Source: Ziziphus jujuba (taxonomy: Eukaryota; Streptophyta; Magnoliopsida; Rosales; Rhamnaceae). From it: a stretch of DNA of 64,000 bases. Positions 34,087 through 53,879 of the stretch are shown here, in pieces. Where the stretch lies: assembly GCF_031755915.1 (NCBI RefSeq), contig NC_083382.1, positions 7,006,001-7,070,000 of the forward strand. The letters run 5' to 3'. Made by a program: the position numbers and the translations under genes. How positions within the stretch are numbered: the first letter of the stretch is position 1; every line of letters begins with the position of its first letter. A model generated the notes under the pieces. The model was not told the origin of the DNA and searched no databases. It worked only from the letters and a program-made list of their open reading frames with translations.

Positions 34087-36939
34087 TCTTTTCCCTTGGC
34101 CCCACCTTGAGCCCCACAAAAGTTATTTTTTAAAAAATTAACAGTTTAATGAGGTGTATTTAAAATAATAATAATATTAATATTTTCAAATTAAATTTAA
34201 AAAATTAATAATAATAATTAAGAATTAGTGGGAAGGAAGTGGTGATGTTTCCAAGAAGGAAACCAAAATGGTGATTGGGTCATTGGGATTGTGTGAGAGA
34301 TTCGGTGTTGTTGGGCATATTGGGCTCCATTTCATCAGAGCCGCCCGATCTTCTTACTTTCTTGTCACTTTCACACACTACACTATCTCTTCCTCCTTTT
34401 TAATTATTATTTTTTATTCCCACCTACATTTGTTTTTTTTTTCTTGGATCAAGATTTTCATTTTCAATTTATTTATTTATTTTCCTTTGATCTTATCTTT
34501 CTAGCCGTACCCATTTGAAGTACAAATTAGATTGGATTATATTTGACCTTTTATTTTACTTTGAATTAAAATCTCAATTTTATTTTATTTTTTGCATATT
34601 TTATTCATCATCAAATTTCTCATGTGAAGATTTTTATCTTTTCTAGGTCCATGATGTGGATAAGAACAAACTAGGATGCCTTCTTTGTCCCCAGTCCCTA
34701 TTCCTACACATATTAAGAAAGATTAAAACGAAAAATTGCTTTTGAGTAGGATATTTCTCCAAATTTTGAAAGTTTCAAAGATTTTGAATGGTGATTGTTG
34801 CATACATTTACAATAATTCTTATATGAGGATGTAGTGATTGCAACATCAAACTTTCTTTACTAGTTTTTAAATTGTTTTAAAATTTAATTAATAGGAAGT
34901 AGAAATCCATTAAAATATTAAATTTAAAGGATAAATAAATTCTATATAAACTTAAATAAGCTATTAATATATTTTTAAATTTTAAATTTTCAAGCAATTA
35001 AAATTTTGTAAAAAGAATTTATAATAGTTTTCTATGATTATGATTATGACTTGAAAATATATAAGTGCGGGAATACTTGAAATAAATGAGAGGATACCAC
35101 CAAATTAAAACCCATTTTTAATGAAAATAAGCCTACCCTTTTTTAACATATTTCATTGAAGTAGGTGGGAGTTTTTTTTGGCATGATTTAATTTATTTGG
35201 GGGACAGAAAAATCTGAAAATCTATAATGGGTTTCTATGTACATTAAAAAAACTTTTTTATATATTGTCATAACAAGTGCCAAGCTTTCTCCATATAATA
35301 CAAAAGAAGATGTATATGTCATTGAATAAATTATAATTTAAAGCAAAAATAAAATACATTATAATTTTTTATTGTTTAAAAAAAATAAAATAACAATAAA
35401 TAAAATGGTTGAAAACCAAACAAGTAGTAGTGGCTGAGGTATAGACAGAAACTAGAAAATCATCTGATCATGATGGTCTGGAACAAAGGGAGATTCATGA
35501 TCTTTGGTACATATCTCTTCTAAAAGCAGTGTATATATATGTGATCAGAAATGTTGGAGGGTATATGATCATCCACTATGAAAATGCAGAGCAAGTAGGG
35601 CCACTTGATAGGGATTTCATTGGGACAGAGCATTACAAAAGAAAAGAGGGAGGGACCCATTAAATGGACAGAAAAGTAGGGAGATGTATTGAATAATGAT
35701 GGGAAGGGGAAGGAGAGGTTGGACACATGCATGGCATGGAATTATGTGCACCCATAATTATAAATCACAAAGGCAAAATTGGTGCATGTGTTTCTGACTC
35801 ACTATTTGTTTTCTTGGCTGCCAACTCATTTACTCCCACCTTTCCACTCCCCTCACCCTATCTTCTTTTTAAACAACTCCTTTTCTATTTTTTGTTTTTT
35901 TAAATTTTTGTTGATAAAAAAAAAAAAAATGTTCAATTCAGCTCAAACTAAAATGTCCTTAGGGAACAATTTTTTTTTTCCGGTTATATAATGATTCTGA
36001 ATTTGAATTCATATACTTTTTCTGTTTGAAAATCTAGGTTACTGTATACATCTTCACAAATCAAATTAGACACATTTGTTTCCATATGAATATCTTGATT
36101 ACTATATATTGAATTCTTAATTGCACATATGTAATCCACTGATTCTTTTACCAAAAGATGTAGTTATAACGCATTCAGCAAAATAATAATAATAATAAAA
36201 GTATGCAGGTATACACTGCTTTCTATAGGTGTAAGTAGGTCTACTCTAACAAAGCTTCCATAAAGATGTTTAGGAATAGGTAGAATATAATTCAAAGTAA
36301 AAGTCTGAATAGGAATTCCTCTAAAAGTCCTTAGGTTTGTTGGTTATTCAGGAAAATGTTTTCATAATTATGGACACGTACAAGATGATTAATTAGTAAG
36401 GTTCAATGCACCTGAGATATTTTCAATCAAAATGGCTTTGGCTTATCCTTGCGAAGGATATTAAAGCCTGTTTAGCATGACCTCTAAGATATAGTTTCTT
36501 GGCTTTTGGACAATTTTCTAAAAGAGGTTCAGGCTTCTAGAAATTTTTTTTTTCTTTTTTTAAAAAAGAAAAAAGAAAAAAGAAAAAAGAATGAACTGAA
36601 TACTGCCAAGGAAAATGGGAATTTGGAAAGACAAGAGTTTATGGGATTGTGGTTTTATTAGGGATTAATCGGTCTGAGCCGTTGATTTTAATGTTGTGAT
36701 GAATTGAAGATGGTGACTAAGAGAATTGCTTAAATGCACTAGTCCAGGTTTGAGGATCATCAAACTTTTGATGCTGGGTTTTCCTGGAGCAAACCGGTGC
36801 AAATTGTTATTAATCCATTTCTCTTTTTCTTTCCAAAATTACAATCTCTTGTTTAGTAATCTTGTTTCATTATAGATTACTTTTTGAAAGAAACTATATA
36901 AGTAATTATTATTCTTGTTTTATATAATTTCATTTACTA

Positions 36940-36970
<31 letters not shown>

Positions 36971-37059
36971 GAGAGAGAGAGAAAGAATTTGTATGCATCT
37001 TATGATATGATTCCGTACGATACACGAACTTTGTTTAAAAAGGGTTCATTGTTTTTCAA

Positions 37060-37140
37060 TCAGAAATTAACTTGTGGGGCCTTCTGCAAACGCCTTCGTG
37101 GCCTTGCCCTCAAGCCGGCCCTGCCAACAGGCAAAATTTC
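37060..37140 (-). mobile_element. Remnant of a GGGCCGGC-type repeat beside the MPK20 stop
   Basis: On the - strand it reads ttggcagggccggcttgagg, followed by gcaaggccacgaaggcgttt and ending in aaggccccac. This GC-rich block is a familiar terminal part of a common dicot dispersed element. It sits 35-115 bases past the MPK20 stop codon, probably inside its 3' UTR. Confidence 0.4.
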
Positions 37141-37173
37141 CAGTGAGCAAACATGTCATTTCAATGCCTTCTC

Positions 37174-43758
<6,585 letters not shown>

Positions 43759-44345
43759 TTGCTTCAAACCCAGAACAGCAAATCTCCAAAACTTTACCAA
43801 AATTTTCTTACCCAGTTGAGATCAACCACAAACAGAAACAAAACAACAATTAAAGAAAATAAACACAAAACCACCCAGTTCTCAATTCCCAAAAAGGAAT
43901 CAGCCACATTTGCCCCACCTACCCCTGCTCCGGATTACAGACCCACAATCCCACCCTATTCTCCTGTCCAAATTCTTTACCCAACATAGAACCCACAAGA
44001 TCAAATCCCTCATGCACTTCTCCAATTCCAATTCCAATTCCAATCCCAGAAACTCAGTCACACGACAATTATCACCACCACCAACTACCATAAAGCAAAA
44101 GAATTCAAACCCAGCATCAAAAGCTTTCGCATTTTCCAAAAAACTTTCCTCTCGAAATAAATAAACAGCCCCTTTTCCTCCTTTCACGTTAGTCCTGTAG
44201 AAGAAGAAGAAAAAGAAAAAGAGCAAGAGCTCCAGAGTATGGAAAGCTTGCAAGATCTGTGAACACCGACAAACAAGGGGTAGAGAGAGAAAGATACAGA
44301 GAGGGAGAGAGAGAGAGAGAGAATAGATATGAAAATTGTCAGGGG
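43759..44345 (-). promoter_or_regulatory. MPK20 5' leader and proximal promoter
   Basis: Upstream of the ATG on the - strand. It includes a repeated GGAATT block (about 44024-44047) and a GA/CT microsatellite at 44283-44325 (agagagagagagaga), often found in plant leaders. The exact transcription start is not visible. Confidence 0.4.
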
Positions 44346-46240
44346 TGGTCTTGAGGCATAAATCTAGGGGGAAAAGGAAAAGGGTGGGTTGGCGTATCCG
44401 AAACGTATGGATACGGATAGTATACGGAAAGTGGCAGAGGAGGTGTAATTTTGAAGAGAATTAAGGGGTATATTTGGGATTTCGCATTTTCCCTGTCATG
44501 TGGCAGTTTCTGTTTGGGGGATTTTATGCTATTAGAAAATTACCCTACGGTTAGGTACATACTGGTTTCGGTGTTTCGAGGATCGGTGGAAAAGTGCTGT
44601 ACACGTCATCATGACTCGTGGCTTGATGTGAGAGGTGGAACTTGGAGGTTGCGGGGATGAGGGGAAAGTCTTGTGTAATGAGAGGATGGTTTATAATTTT
44701 TTTTTTTTTTTTTTTTGGTATTATTATGATTCAGGCAGGATTATAATCATTCATAAACAAAAAGATGAGGATTATAATCATTAATTAAAATCATATGAGT
44801 ATTATGATTATGATTTGTCTCATTGAGAGAAAAAAAAACACACAAAAAAGAATCTACTGGTTATGTGGTATGGCTTCCATTGGGAAAGTCCATGTGACCT
44901 AGCTGAACTATTTTCAAAGCTCATAATTTTGATATTTTTGTGTTTTCTAAAGTACTTAAAGCTGAATGATTATGTTTAATATTTCATTTAAACTAAAAAC
45001 CTTGAAGAATTTCCCTTCATAAAGCTCCATCTTTTAGTGTTCTTGTAAAGACAGATTGACACAGTGTTACTGATTTCTTGAATAATAAGGATTTTGAATT
45101 TGCCCTCCTATACCCTGTTATTAGAAAATATATATTCATATATACTTTAATCATGATATGTAATAAGGGTAGTGTACAATATATAGTATTCATGGAAATG
45201 AAGGAAATATCAGCAATATACCATCTTCACCTAATAACTTAAATGATGAAACTCCAATTGATTTTTGAAAATAAAAGCATCTATTCCAATCCAATACCAA
45301 AATTATATGACAAAATTATGATTTACTTAAGTAATGATTTTAATCTGAATCTGAATCTCTCTACTCTTAATGATAAAAAATAATATTTTTTTTAGATTTT
45401 AAAAACATTATTAATTAAATATTTAATTAGATACTCAAATCAGCCTTAATTATATGATGGGGTTTAGGTAAAGATATTAATTTGCTAGTAAGTAATTAAC
45501 CACTTGAAACATCAACAGATTTGAATTTAAATGTTGCAATATTATAAATATACTTTACCTGTTTACAATTGTTTATAGGATCATCTAAATCGAAATTTAA
45601 TTTAATTAGTTACTTCAAACAAATTTTAATTTAAGCAGTGGTCATTATTTACCCTAAAATAATTCACACATCGAAGTTCACTTCAATATATCTTTCAATA
45701 TTTAGTTCTTATAATATCTGTTATGAGAACTTTTATTTTCGAATGTCACTAACTTCTTAATAATTATTAAAACACATTTTTACAAATATGCATAAAATGT
45801 AATAAATATGGATATGTAGTTGGTAAAATGCATACCAATGTTAACTAAAGAAACAAATGGATAAAATTTTAGATCAAGATTAATTCTAAGTCAAGTTTGA
45901 TGGTTCAAAAATTAGTAGGATTGGAACAAAACAGAATCCACACCACTTAAATATTATATTAACTAACACCATTTTTGTCCTAATTAAGATTCAATAAGAT
46001 ATTCTTATGAAGATTAGAAAATGAATTTCATATATATATTCCAATTAAAAAATTTGTGCTGTATATTGGTTTTAATATGTTTGGTATTTGAAAGCAAGCC
46101 TCATACCCTCCAAACATTGACATTTTATCGAACCTGAATTGACTTTGGAGTTATGAGTAAACAATATATATAATGGGGGAAATAAAAATAAAAGATTATT
46201 TTTTTGTTTTTGTTTTTGTTTTTGTTTTTGTGCTTTTATC

Positions 46241-46271
<31 letters not shown>

Positions 46272-49200
46272 AAAATCTCAATAATGAGAGAATGATACAT
46301 AATAGTTAGGAAGTCATAAATCAAGATAAGCATGGTAGGCCATAACTCCTAGTCATACAACCAATGCTGCTGCATATTTGTCAAGCCACTACTTTGTAGA
46401 CGAAGCTTAATAGGATCCACTTATATTTTAGTACATTATATATAATTTTTCAAAAAAAAAAAAATTTTGGTTAAAATATTTAAAATTTTTAATACCAGTC
46501 CTAACTTCATTTATAGAGGAAGTTGATGGGTGAGATATTTGATGTATGTATATACCTACATGCCCAAAAAAATCTCCAAGACACATCACCATATAAAAAC
46601 CATCATATATTTCAAATATTGATTATTGGGTATCGTCCTAAGCTTAAATATATGTGTGTGTGTGTGTGTGTCAATTTTGTTCTTCTTATAGGAAATAATA
46701 TATCATAAGTTAGAATTGAAGGATATAATGACTTGATTTTTGCTATGAGTGTTACCTCGATCATAATTAATAAGGAAAAAAATTATATGGTGAAATGACA
46801 ATCTTTAATGCTCACCTTATATATATATATATATATATATATTATTATTGTATATTCAAAGAAACGAAGGGGAAAAAACATGTCTTTTATTATAATTTGT
46901 AAAATAATTTTGTTTCACAATTGGTTTGATCTAGGAGTGTATAGATTGAAATCATATAATTATTGTTGGGAGTTTGAGAGAATCCCACACTGTTCACAAT
47001 TTAGCTTTTTGAGTGGTATATATTAAAAAAAAAAAACCTCAAAACTCATATTGATGAGCTCAACTCCATTCTCTTCATTTGGAGATCTTAGAACAATATG
47101 TATTATGTATAGGGCTTGGCTAATTGACAAAAAAAAGGAGAAAAAATTCAAAAGTTTTAGCTTCAAGCACTCTAGCACTATTCCTGTATTGAATTACCAT
47201 TTCTCTCACATTTATTTTATATTTTCCTTTAACACACGAGAAGCCTCTAAAACATCAATTTCTAAAAGGGATTTTATTTATTTATTTATTTATTAATTTT
47301 TGGTTGAAAAGACACAAAAGGGAATCGCGGACACAAAGAGAAAGTGGATAATATATCAACAAAAAAAGGTAATTAGAAAAATCTAGATACATGTTAATTA
47401 AGCAGTCAATCTTTTGAGTAAGAAATTAATAGGTGCATTAGAAAAAAAAAATCACATGGATTGAGATTAGCATCTATTTAAACTTTATCATTACATCAAC
47501 AAAATTGGTAATAAGAAAAAGATCTAGGTATATTTTAGTTAAGCAGCCAATGTTTGCAGTAAGAAATTAAAAGGTAGATTAGAAAAAATCACATGGATTG
47601 AGATTAGTATCTATTTAAGCTTCATCATTAATATTTGATCCTGGTAAGGATTTAAATTGTCCCATATATATGAGATTCCTAATAATAAAACTTGAAAAAA
47701 AAAAAAACAAATTGAGAAACTTGTAATTATGGAAAATTTAGAGATGGAATTAAGACAAACTATTTGATGTGGATAACAGGGGTCATATGCATGCACTATA
47801 GACATTGGTTTTAGGGGTTAGTACTCTTTCACTGTCATCAACCAAAGAAAATTGAAATTAATACAAATATTAACCGCATGACAAAAAATATATATATATA
47901 TATATATATTTTTTTTTTTTTTGCTGAAACTAAATATCATTTTGTGTATAGCAATTAACATCCCAAAATACGAATCTTTGTGAGGAATCTGTTTAAAGTT
48001 TAATTGTCATGTCAAGTTGATATGTGGAGCCCAGCGATTGAAGTCGGCAACATTTGTTTATTAGCATGTGGGAAATCCACAATAACGTGATACAAAAAAT
48101 ATATATATATATATTAAAATTTCAACCAATTCCAATTAAATAAATAAAAGCTGCCTGTCTGTATGTTTGTTCCCCTACCATCCACTCTCCCTTTTTCAGT
48201 TTTTATTTTTTCCTCTTTTTCTCTCCACTTTTGGGCAAAGCTAGCTGCCTAATTCTCTTCATTATTTTATAAATATCTCCCATCAACTTGGTTTTCAATT
48301 ACCCAATTGAATGCTTTTATTATCACATCGTCTTCATATTAAAGACAAAAATAATTTGGTTGCATAAAATTGTTATTTCATAATCAATTAATTAATTAAT
48401 ATACAAGAAGACATTTGTATATCTACAGATATATATGTCCATTGAATTTATATTATAATTGGACTACATGTTAAAACTAGAGGAATCAATGATAAATAAA
48501 TAATGTATACAAACATTTATCAAAAGAATTAACTAAATTAGTGACTCAATAAACATTATTTGATAAAATATATCAATCAATCACCTCTTAGTTAAATAAA
48601 TTGCCTTGCCGTGAAATCTCCACAATAGAATGATTGAATAAAAAGAGTACTAATGAACTTTTTGGGAAAATATATAGGACAGTGGTTTGAATTCTTTTCA
48701 GTTGATGAATTTTATATTGTTTATGCATGAAAAGGAGCTTTGGAGATTGTGATCTGAAACTTGCATGCCCACCATTCAATCATTTTGTTGCTTTCTTTCT
48801 TTCTTTCTTTCTTTTCTTTTTTTTTTTAAATAATAATAATAATAAGAAGATGAAGAAGATATTTTTTTTGCTTGAAAAAGATGAAGAAGATTATGTAGGA
48901 AGAGGGTGGCCCTTAAAAAATGACGATGAAGCTTTGTTTTTATCTATAAAAGCGGCCCTAATTGCACACACATATAGTAGGGACAATAGGGACATTTATT
49001 CATGTGACCTATATAATTTGTTGAAGTTTTATTGCGAGTCTAATCCGGCCCCCCTCATGGGTTTGCCTACACATATGTACTCAAAAATCTCAAAAGATAA
49101 TCTGAAGCCACACAAAAAACCAAAAAAAAAAAAAAATCTCAAAAGAGAATTAAACTAAGCTTTGGGACCAAAATTTAGTATCATTATTTGAAATTGGGAG

Positions 49201-50165
49201 CAAAGTATAAGAACCAAAAGTATATTTGACCCTCAATTTAATTATCCTCTTTTCTACCTACCAAAATTTAGTATCTTTATATCCCCTAAATAAAGTACAG
49301 TTGGCATATGTATTATGCAGTAAAGTAGTATTACCGACAATACACTTTATACCATTCACCAAAAAAAAAGAAAAAAGAAAAAAGAAGATGATATACTTTA
49401 TACCAATTATCTAATTAATAATATGTTTGGTTTGTATTGAATCTCACTTATTTTGTACACATACGAATATTAATTTATTTATTATAGTATATATATATAT
49501 TCACATCATTAATTTGGTTTTCATATGATATTTATTTTGATTCTGGTAGATTTACATATCAAAGATTTGATCAAACTAATCTGGAAGAAAGATTTGAAAA
49601 TAAAAGAAAGTTTCATTTATTTTTGATTTTTTTTAAGTGGCTTTTTTTTTTTTTTGGGGGGGGGGAAGAGATAATGGTTGTATATTATTGCTTATAATTG
49701 AAGAATAATGAAAGACCCACATAAAAAAAGGAAACTATGTGCGTGCATTCTTTTTTCCCTTGTTTCACTTTTTTATTTTTTTATTTAGCCTCACATATTA
49801 TATGACTCCATGCATTCAAATAAAATTTTCCCCAAATTAAACTCGTTTATATCCTATAGTTATGTTATTATATTTTTCTCCGATGATATATCATATAATT
49901 GTTAATTGGCAACCGACATAAGCTAACGAAGGAGTGAAGGGAGTAGTATTGTCTGTAATAGTATCATTTATATTAACAATTTTATCTTATTATTTATATA
50001 CAAGTATTATTATTTTAGTGGCCTTTTTGACCCGCAAATCCACAATATTCTTTATGAATCCGCATATAATTCATACGAAGAACTTTTAATTTATTTATTA
50101 AAAATATAAAACAAATTCTTAATATAAATTTGTTTTATACATAAATAGATTGATTCTCAAATTAA
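44346..50165. other. Long AT-rich intergenic region between MPK20 and AML2
   Basis: No gene recognised. It holds (TTTTTG)5 at 46201-46230, (TA)n at 46242-46266, (TG)10 at 46652-46671, (TA)n at 46818-46842 and 47886-47910, and a 139-bp tandem duplication at 47355-47630. The frame at 48727-49158 passes through poly-T and AAT/GAA triplet runs and resembles nothing known. Confidence 0.5.
47355..47630. repeat. 139-bp tandem duplication
   Basis: Copy 1 at 47355-47493 and copy 2 at 47494-47630 share atcaacaaaa, ggtaat(t)agaaaaa, ttaagcag(t/c)caat, gtaagaaatta and atcacatggattgagattag. Divergence is moderate, so the event is not recent. Confidence 0.8.
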
Positions 50166-50169
50166 TTAA

Positions 50170-50818
50170 AAAAATCTGATGAGGAAGACATGCTAACTCA
50201 TGCAAATTGCAAAATCCAGATTAAGCAATCCAAAGCTTGGGAGCCCAACCAAAACCGATCCAAAGACGCGTCAAACCGGCCAGAAGACACAACAACTAAC
50301 CGTTACTTTTTTCATTTTTATTATTCCAAGCCAGTCCTCACCAGCTGCACGGATCCGTAAAACTCAATTAAAAGAAAGTCAAATTTGGGATGTTAGTCGA
50401 AATTACGAGTTTATCCCTCTCCGAATTTCTACGTATAAAAATACGCGAATCCGTATATACACTCGTATGAGAAAAAGAAAGTAGTATGGTAAACGTCGTC
50501 GTAACGTGGAAGTGCGTAGGGAGAAGAGAAAAAGGGATATACTTATACTTAACCCACATGACAAGGATATACCTGTCGGTTATTCCCGTCCACGTGGCCA
50601 CGTGAAGTTTCCTTCGATCGTAGAAGAAGGAATAGGTGGATCCCACTTTCTTTTTTTTTCTTTCCGTTTTGCTTTGAAGGGAAAAAAAAAATAATAATAA
50701 TAATAATAAAACGTGGGTCCCACATCATCTGTCCTCCTGTACCCCACACTACGCTGAAGGAGTGAAGAAGATTGAAAGGTGTTCTTTTTTTGTCTCCCTC
50801 TGTTGGTGATCTGTGAAT

Positions 50819-50888
<70 letters not shown>

Positions 50889-50905
50889 CTAAACCCCATT
50901 TAAAA
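50170..50905. promoter_or_regulatory. Promoter-like island without a gene
   Basis: A stretch of clearly higher GC content in AT-rich surroundings. It contains aaccgatcc/aaccggcc motifs, two CACGTG G-boxes 8 bp apart at 50591-50596 and 50599-50604, several gggtcccac/ggatcccac boxes, and then a (CT)31 tract at 50823-50884 as in plant leaders. No coding sequence follows on either strand, so it may be an orphan promoter, an enhancer, or the start of a non-coding RNA. Confidence 0.35.
50823..50884. repeat. (CT)31 microsatellite
   Basis: An uninterrupted dinucleotide run of about 62 bases. It makes a false Arg-Glu repeat frame on the - strand. Confidence 0.95.
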
Positions 50906-51586
50906 AAAAAAAAAAGAGAATAAATAAAAAATTTAGTAATTATAAGGACCAAAAAAAAAAAGAGTAAAAAATATACTTATTGAAAATAAAAATGCTTGCA
51001 TTTTATAAATTATTTTTTAAAATTTTATTAAATATTATTATTGTCATTGTTTTTATATTTTTATGTTTATTGAAGAATGGATAATCAAACGTGATGACAA
51101 TATACGACTTTTCTTTTTAAAAAAAAATAAAAAAAAAAAAGAAGAAGAAGAAAAGCATTCAGATAATGTCATATCACTGTGTATTTCTCAAATTTAGTAG
51201 TAAAAAAATTGATATACACGTTATTTTGAATTTTGTTACATATGACAGGTGGTGATCATGTCATGGTTGATGAGGTACACTGGTGACATGTGAATTATTA
51301 ATTACTCTATTTATTTATTTATTTATTTTTCATTTTTTTTAAATGAAGCACATGAGTTTTACCCATGGATCTTGAGAACTCAACGAACCGAATAAAAGTT
51401 AAAAATTATCAATTTGCATTATTCATTTATTATTTTATCATTACTTTTGCACCAATAATAGTTAATAATCAGCACAAATATTTTTTTTCCAATATTCTTC
51501 GCACATTAAAGCAAAATAATATAATTATTGGATGATTTGCAAAATTGTCCTTTGAGAAAATTGGAAGGGAAAAGGATCAAAGACAA

Positions 51587-51622
<36 letters not shown>

Positions 51623-52011
51623 TTTATAATTTTGAGAACCGAGAACTCATTTTACACGTGATCATTTAAGAAGTAGAAAAAGTCCACGAACTTTGGAGGT
51701 CTGAACACCAATTAATTATATGAGGATAGAGTAATCCACACACCACCCGAATTTCATAACTTATAGGAAAAAAACAAATAAGTTCGTGCATGCTGAAACG
51801 CGTGGAAATTAAATAAATATCTATTTCTATTTTTTGATAAAGAATATCTATTTCTATTTGTGGCAGAGTCCTAAAGCTATGATTTTATGTTATATTTTTC
51901 CTTTTATAGAGAAGTTTTATATTAATATTTGTTTGTTCGATGGATTCTATCATATAATTGCGAAATTTTATTGCATTCAGTTTTTAGTCTTTCACATTCT
52001 TTTTGTTAGGA

Positions 52012-52014
<3 letters not shown>

Positions 52015-52063
<49 letters not shown>

Positions 52064-52151
52064 TATTATAATTCTTTTATATAAACTATGTTATCATTGT
52101 TATTTTTTGCCCTTCAAACAAAAACAATGGAAACCAAATTTTATGTGTGTC

Positions 52152-52227
<76 letters not shown>
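52015..52227. repeat. Two long (TA)n arrays
   Basis: Nearly pure TA runs at about 52015-52060 and 52163-52227, separated by 100 bases of unique AT-rich sequence. The frame through them (Tyr-Ile repeats) is an artefact. Confidence 0.95.
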
Positions 52228-52229
<2 letters not shown>

Positions 52230-52774
52230 ATTGTCATCTCTTTACATATTTCAACCTCAAAATATAGAATCTCATATAATAAGACAAATTTTATTTTTAA
52301 GATAAAATTATAGGTTTGAGGAACTTCTCAAACTAGACAAATTTAGGCGAAGTCACCATTTTTAGGCTAAATCTTTGTCTCAAAGAATGGTTGATTACTT
52401 TGAAATAAAAGAAGAGTAACATGTTATTCCTTAGTAAAAAGAGAATTTTACTGTATCCTCCTTTGATCGAAGAATATGAGGCTCACTTTGATTGGAATTA
52501 AATTTTTCCATAGAAAGGAGTTATGATGGGAACCATAATATCTAGATCGTGTTTAAGCTTAAGATCGATTTCATATCTAAATCACGTTTATGTTGAAGAT
52601 TACACTCACATTCCTTTTATGATTATGTGGAGGTTTTTTTACATGCATGTTTAGAGATTTGGTTGTGGTTGAAATTTATGGTTATAGCATACAATGCCTT
52701 AGCATGATAAATTGAGGTTAAGATTTTGTAAGTTGGATATGCCTTAGAAGCAAGGTTTGATATGGTACTTTAGT

Positions 52775-52885
52775 ACATACTTTTTCCAGTTATTTAATAG
52801 TTCTTAGGACATACTTTTTCAGTTATTTAATAGTTCTTAGTAATTGTTATTCCTGTAAATACTCCTTCAGTTATTCAGTAGTTCT
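52775..52885. repeat. Short tandem repeat of a 35-47-bp unit
   Basis: Three units each contain (c)agttatt(t/c)a(a/g)tagttcttag. The first two share acatactttttc and the last two share taattgtt. Confidence 0.75.
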
Positions 52886-53284
52886 TAGTAATTGTTTATG
52901 ATTGCTCTAGTTATGTTCCTAGTCATTTAAAACAGTTTAAAGAATTAATAACCCTTTTCAAATTATAAGTATTCCATAATGTAGGATAATCGTTTGATTG
53001 TTACATTCATTTAACATTATATAAAATATTGTTTTTGATAAAAAGGAAAAAGATAGAGAAAATGTTTTTTTCTACTTGGATATGGTTCATCATCTTCAAA
53101 TTTTTATTTTTATTATTATTATTTTTTTAATCTTTTCCTCCCAAGCAATTTTGGACTTCTTATTTTTGTACGTAAACAATTTTGGGCTTTGAATGAACTT
53201 CATTTGGACTTTTGCATTCAACCTGGTTCAATCAAATTGACTTTTCCCCCAACTGTCCTCAAAACCATTTTGTGTTCGGTTAGC

Positions 53285-53364
53285 AACTAAGAATGAACTT
53301 TGATATATTGACTTCAAATGTGATAACTAAGAATCAACTTTGATATATTGACTTCAAATGTGAT
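53285..53364. repeat. 40-bp tandem duplication
   Basis: aactaagaat(g/c)aactttg followed by atatattgacttcaaatgtg is present twice in direct succession (53285-53324, 53325-53364) with one mismatch. Confidence 0.9.
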
Positions 53365-53879
53365 AACATTGCGTTTGGAATGTTCATCAATCCGGTCCAC
53401 TTCTTTTTAGTAATAATGCAACCAATCCGTTTATAATATATATATATATTTATATAATTTTTTTTTCAAAATCTAAATTTCAATTGGAAATCCAATTGAA
53501 TCAAGATCGGTTTGGATCGATTGTTTTAGCCCGTTTCAATTGGATGAGTTTTCATCAAATCTAGGCCAATTAAAAATTATCAAATACACATTAATGTTAG
53601 ATCTAACTTTAAAACAAAACTATTCAATAAAAAGGAGAAATAGAAGAATATAATAAATCTTAAAAGATTTTAAAAGCTACTAATAACTAATAAAAAAGTT
53701 ACTATTTGGAAAATATTTATATTTTTATATCGGTCTCGATCGATTATTTCGGAAGGTGGAAACCGATAAGCAGACAAATGCAACAGAATTTTAAAATTTC
53801 AATTCCAACCAATTCGATTACATTGAATCAATCCAATTTTAATGGGATTGAATTGGATTAAATTGATGGCGTTATGGAC

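Larger units (their letters stand above)
31351..37059. other. PAR1 upstream region and intergenic space to MPK20
   Basis: No gene recognised. It contains a TIR element (31781-32245), a cluster of light-type promoter motifs (33958-34086), less AT-rich patches at 33840-34330 and 35760-35870, and a (TA)n tract at 36942-36964. The frame at 34268-34504 degenerates into low-complexity T-rich sequence and is not called. Confidence 0.45.
50906..53879. other. Intergenic, AT-rich, repeat-laden
   Basis: No gene recognised. It holds the (TA)n tracts at 51592-51618 and 52015-52227 and short tandem duplications at 52775-52885 and 53285-53364. Near 53390-53880 there are repeated aaccaattcgatt / aatccaattttaat motifs like the ends of decayed TIR elements. 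Confidence 0.45.

Noticed and set aside
48727..49158. 143-codon + strand frame
   Set aside because: It passes through Phe runs and Asn/Lys triplet repeats, with no family resemblance and no splice context.
50549..50899. Arg-Glu repeat protein frame
   Set aside because: It is simply the translation of the (CT)31 microsatellite plus T-rich flanks.
51834..52313. 159-codon frame with Tyr-Ile repeats
   Set aside because: It is a product of the two (TA)n arrays. There is no protein-like sequence outside them.
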